Positions 13,350 through 15,354 of a stretch of 15,354 bases of DNA are shown piece after piece (within the stretch, counting starts at the first letter, position 1; every line of letters starts with the position of its first letter). The DNA lies in assembly GCA_902796375.1 (NCBI GenBank), contig CADBOW010000288.1:1-15354 (forward strand). Direction: 5' to 3'. Source of the DNA: an uncultured Lachnospiraceae bacterium (GTDB taxonomy: Bacteria; Bacillota; Clostridia; Lachnospirales; Lachnospiraceae). The notes under the pieces are model-generated. The model did no database searches and had not been told where the DNA came from. It was given only the letters and a program-made list of their open reading frames with translations. The translations under genes were made by a program, and so were the position numbers.

Positions 13350-14810
13350 ATGAGCGAGATTATAGGCGAAGGCATTACATTTGACGATGTGTTACTGATT
13401 CCCGGTTATTCAGAGGTTCTTCCGAATGAAGTGGACCTTTCGACCCAATTGACCAAGAAGATCCGTTTGAATATACCGCTCATGAGTGCCGGTATGGATA
13501 CTGTTACAGAGCACCGCATGGCGATCGCCATGGCTCGTCAGGGAGGTATCGGTGTCATTCACAAGAATATGAGCATCGAGGCTCAGGCAGAAGAAGTGGA
13601 TATGGTAAAGCGTTCCGAGAACGGTGTCATTTCCGACCCCTTCTCATTGTCCGCTGAGCATACACTTCGGGATGCAGATGATCTGATGGCTAAGTTCCGG
13701 ATCTCCGGCGTTCCGATCGTGGCAGAGGGCGGCAAGCTGATCGGTATCATCACAAACCGGGATCTGAAGTTCGAGACGGATTTCTCTCAGAAGATCAGGG
13801 ATGTTATGACATCTGAGGGACTGATCACCGCCCGTGAGGGTGTGACGCTGGAGGAAGCAAAGAAGATCCTCGGCAAGGCACGGAAGGAGAAGCTTCCCAT
13901 CGTTGATGAGAACGGAGTTCTGAAGGGACTCATAACCATCAAGGATATCGAGAAGGCCATCAAATATCCCCAGGCTGCAAAGGATGCCCACGGACGTCTG
14001 CTCTGTGCAGCGGCAGTCGGCGTTACGGCAGATGTGACCGATCGTATCGATGAGCTGGTAAAGTCACATGTGGATGCAGTCGTGATCGATACGGCACATG
14101 GACATTCCGCAAATGTTCTGCGGGTATTCTCCATGATCAAGGAGAAATATCCGGATCTGGATGTTATCGCAGGAAATGTGGCAACCAAGGAAGGAACCGA
14201 GGCTATGATCAAGGCCGGCGTAGATGCCGTTAAGATCGGTATCGGTCCCGGATCCATTTGTACCACACGTGTGGTTGCAGGTATCGGTGTTCCGCAGGTA
14301 ACCGCAGTTATGAATGCATATGCTGCAGCGAAGGATGCAGGAATCCCCGTGATCGCAGATGGTGGTATCAAGTTCTCCGGCGATCTGACCAAGGCATTGG
14401 CAGCAGGCGGAAATGTATGTATGATGGGTTCCATTTTCGCAGGTACAGATGAGGCTCCGGGTGAGTTTGAACTGTATCAGGGACGTAAATATAAGGTATA
14501 TCGCGGCATGGGTTCTCTTTCGGCTATGGAGGCCGGTTCCAAGGACCGTTACTTCCAGGCAAATGCAAAGAAGCTGGTTCCGGAAGGCGTAGAGGGCCGT
14601 GTGGCTTACAAGGGCAGCGTGGAGGATACCGTATTCCAGCTGATCGGAGGTCTTCGTTCCGGTATGGGATATGTAGGAGCTGCAAATATAGAAGAGCTTC
14701 ATGAGAAGGCAAAGTTTGTGAAGATCACATCTGCCGGACTTCGTGAGAGTCATCCCCATGACATTCAGATCACAAAAGAGGCTCCGAATTATTCGACAGG
14801 CGATCAGTAA
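13350..14810 (+). CDS. guaB: Inosine-5'-monophosphate dehydrogenase
   Basis: GuaB oxidises IMP to XMP with NAD+, the rate-limiting step to guanine nucleotides. The 486 residues match the family. The barrel is interrupted by two CBS domains (~95-205), which bind adenine or guanine nucleotides for regulation. The catalytic Cys304 lies in GIGPGSICTTR, the phosphate-binding ADGGI is at ~336-340, MGSLSAM is at 387-393, and the flap Arg417/Tyr420 lies in EGRVAYKG. The ATG at 13350 is preferred to the GTG at 13341, since the conserved N-terminus begins here and the GAGAG site is correctly placed. It has its own promoter and an upstream terminator. No separate terminator with a T-run follows it. Confidence 0.98.
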   Translation: MSEIIGEGITFDDVLLIPGYSEVLPNEVDLSTQLTKKIRLNIPLMSAGMDTVTEHRMAIAMARQGGIGVIHKNMSIEAQAEEVDMVKRSENGVISDPFSLSAEHTLRDADDLMAKFRISGVPIVAEGGKLIGIITNRDLKFETDFSQKIRDVMTSEGLITAREGVTLEEAKKILGKARKEKLPIVDENGVLKGLITIKDIEKAIKYPQAAKDAHGRLLCAAAVGVTADVTDRIDELVKSHVDAVVIDTAHGHSANVLRVFSMIKEKYPDLDVIAGNVATKEGTEAMIKAGVDAVKIGIGPGSICTTRVVAGIGVPQVTAVMNAYAAAKDAGIPVIADGGIKFSGDLTKALAAGGNVCMMGSIFAGTDEAPGEFELYQGRKYKVYRGMGSLSAMEAGSKDRYFQANAKKLVPEGVEGRVAYKGSVEDTVFQLIGGLRSGMGYVGAANIEELHEKAKFVKITSAGLRESHPHDIQITKEAPNYSTGDQ

Positions 14811-14827
14811 AATCTGTATAGCATGAA

Positions 14828-14915
14828 ACGGCGCGGGTAACGCACCGGGCTTGTGCATCGTTCGGACACATGAAAATGGTCCCCGCGGCACACACCCATT
14901 GCAGCCCGCGCCCGT
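14828..14915 (+). other. G+C-rich structured segment between guaB and typA
   Basis: ACGGCGCGGG (14828-14837) pairs with CCCGCGCCCGT (14905-14915) over 10 bp with one bulged C. Within it GCAC/GTGC (14842-14845, 14853-14856) and AATGG/CCATT (around 14875-14879 and 14896-14900) can form two further short stems, a three-way-junction shape. There is no T-run and no recognised RNA family. It may be the 3' end of the guaB transcript, a leader element, or a repeat. Confidence 0.4.
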
Positions 14916-14927
14916 TGTGTGTAATAA
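14899..14927 (+). promoter_or_regulatory. Possible promoter of typA
   Basis: TTGCAG (14899-14904) and TAATAA (14922-14927) have a 17-base spacing. The -35 match and the overlap with the structured segment make this tentative. The leader would be about 90 bases. Confidence 0.4.
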
Positions 14928-14969
14928 TAGGCTATGTTTCAACCTGCGACAGACGCGGAAAGAAGAATA

Positions 14970-14990
14970 CCTCTTCCCATCCGGGAGAGG
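14970..14990 (+). other. Small hairpin in the typA leader
   Basis: CCTCT-T-CCC (14970-14978) pairs with GGG-AGAGG (14983-14990) around an ATCC loop with one bulged T. An A+T-rich stretch and the typA ribosome binding site (AGGATAAGGAA) follow. It may affect translation or mRNA stability; it is not a terminator. Confidence 0.4.
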
Positions 14991-15024
14991 ATAAAATATT
15001 ACAAGAGGAATATAGGATAAGGAA

Positions 15025-15354
15025 ATGAAGAGAGAAGACATCAGAAATGTGGCGATCATTGCCCACGTAGACCATGGTAAAACAACACTTGTAGACGGAC
15101 TGCTGCAGCAGAGCGGCATTTTCCGTGAGAATCAGGAAGTGGCAGAGCGTGTCATGGACTCGAACGATATCGAGCGTGAGCGCGGGATCACGATCCTTTC
15201 CAAGAATACGGCCGTTACCTACAACGGAGTGAAGATCAACATCATCGACACTCCGGGCCATGCGGATTTCGGAGGAGAAGTAGAGCGTGTCCTGAAAATG
15301 GTAAACGGAGTTATCCTTGTGGTGGACGCCTTTGAAGGACCCATGCCCCAGACC
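15025..15354 (+). CDS. typA: Ribosome-associated GTPase TypA/BipA, N-terminal part (3' truncated by window)
   Basis: The first 110 codons encode the G domain of a translational GTPase. The P-loop AHVDHGKT is at 13-20, the switch I Thr56 lies in RERGITI, and the G3 motif DTPGH is at 75-79. MDSNDIERERGITI and the phrase QQSGIFRENQEV are typical of TypA/BipA rather than EF-G or LepA. TypA assists ribosome assembly and stress or cold adaptation. The ATG at 15025 follows AGGATAAGGAA. The rest of the gene lies beyond the window. Confidence 0.93.
   Translation, partial: MKREDIRNVAIIAHVDHGKTTLVDGLLQQSGIFRENQEVAERVMDSNDIERERGITILSKNTAVTYNGVKINIIDTPGHADFGGEVERVLKMVNGVILVVDAFEGPMPQT

Overview
The window looks like chromosomal DNA from an anaerobic Clostridia bacterium, most likely a Lachnospiraceae-type Firmicute. 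This is an inference from content. Shine-Dalgarno sites are strong and the promoters are of the TTGACA/TATAAT type. Genes include a rubrerythrin-type peroxidase, a clostripain-like (C11) peptidase, a DUF2520-type ketopantoate reductase with panBCD, and a small membrane protein behind pyrE. I see no transposase, integrase, phage gene or CRISPR array. The window reads as core metabolism, and the surprises lie mostly in the spacers and in one truncated gene.

Layout. Bases 1-210 hold the 3' end of a rubrerythrin gene, closed by a bidirectional terminator. On the minus strand (2242-296) lies a membrane-bound EAL-domain c-di-GMP phosphodiesterase with a degenerate GGDEF domain. It diverges from a plus-strand membrane-anchored C11 peptidase (2396-4867), and both promoters can be read in the gap. 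A vitamin B5/CoA operon follows: panG, panB, panC, panD, coaBC (5071-9683). Its promoter is embedded in a long inverted repeat. pyrE (9786-10451) and a 49-residue membrane protein follow, with a terminator on each side. Next come an Lrp/AsnC regulator, a patatin-like lipase with a TTG start, and birA (10765-12946), tightly packed as an apparent operon. birA lacks its usual C-terminal domain, and its 3' end carries a strong promoter for a short hairpin resembling the SRP RNA core plus tRNA-Gly(GCC). A cassette of hairpins separates this from guaB (13350-14810). A G+C-rich structured spacer leads to the 5' part of typA/bipA, which runs off the window.

How the genes fit together. PanB makes ketopantoate, PanG is expected to reduce it to pantoate, PanD makes beta-alanine, PanC joins the two, and CoaBC carries 4'-phosphopantothenate to 4'-phosphopantetheine. 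Pantothenate kinase (coaA/coaX) and coaD are not in the window. pyrE and guaB belong to pyrimidine and purine nucleotide synthesis. BirA loads biotin onto carboxylases and, having an N-terminal HTH, may also repress biotin genes.

The points most worth a second look are: two promoters overlapping hairpins (panG and pyrE); a 43-bp tandem repeat with compensated hairpins between panD and coaBC; the truncated BirA; the SRP-like leader before tRNA-Gly; and the hairpin-rich spacers around guaB. I did not find a clearly new multi-gene system.
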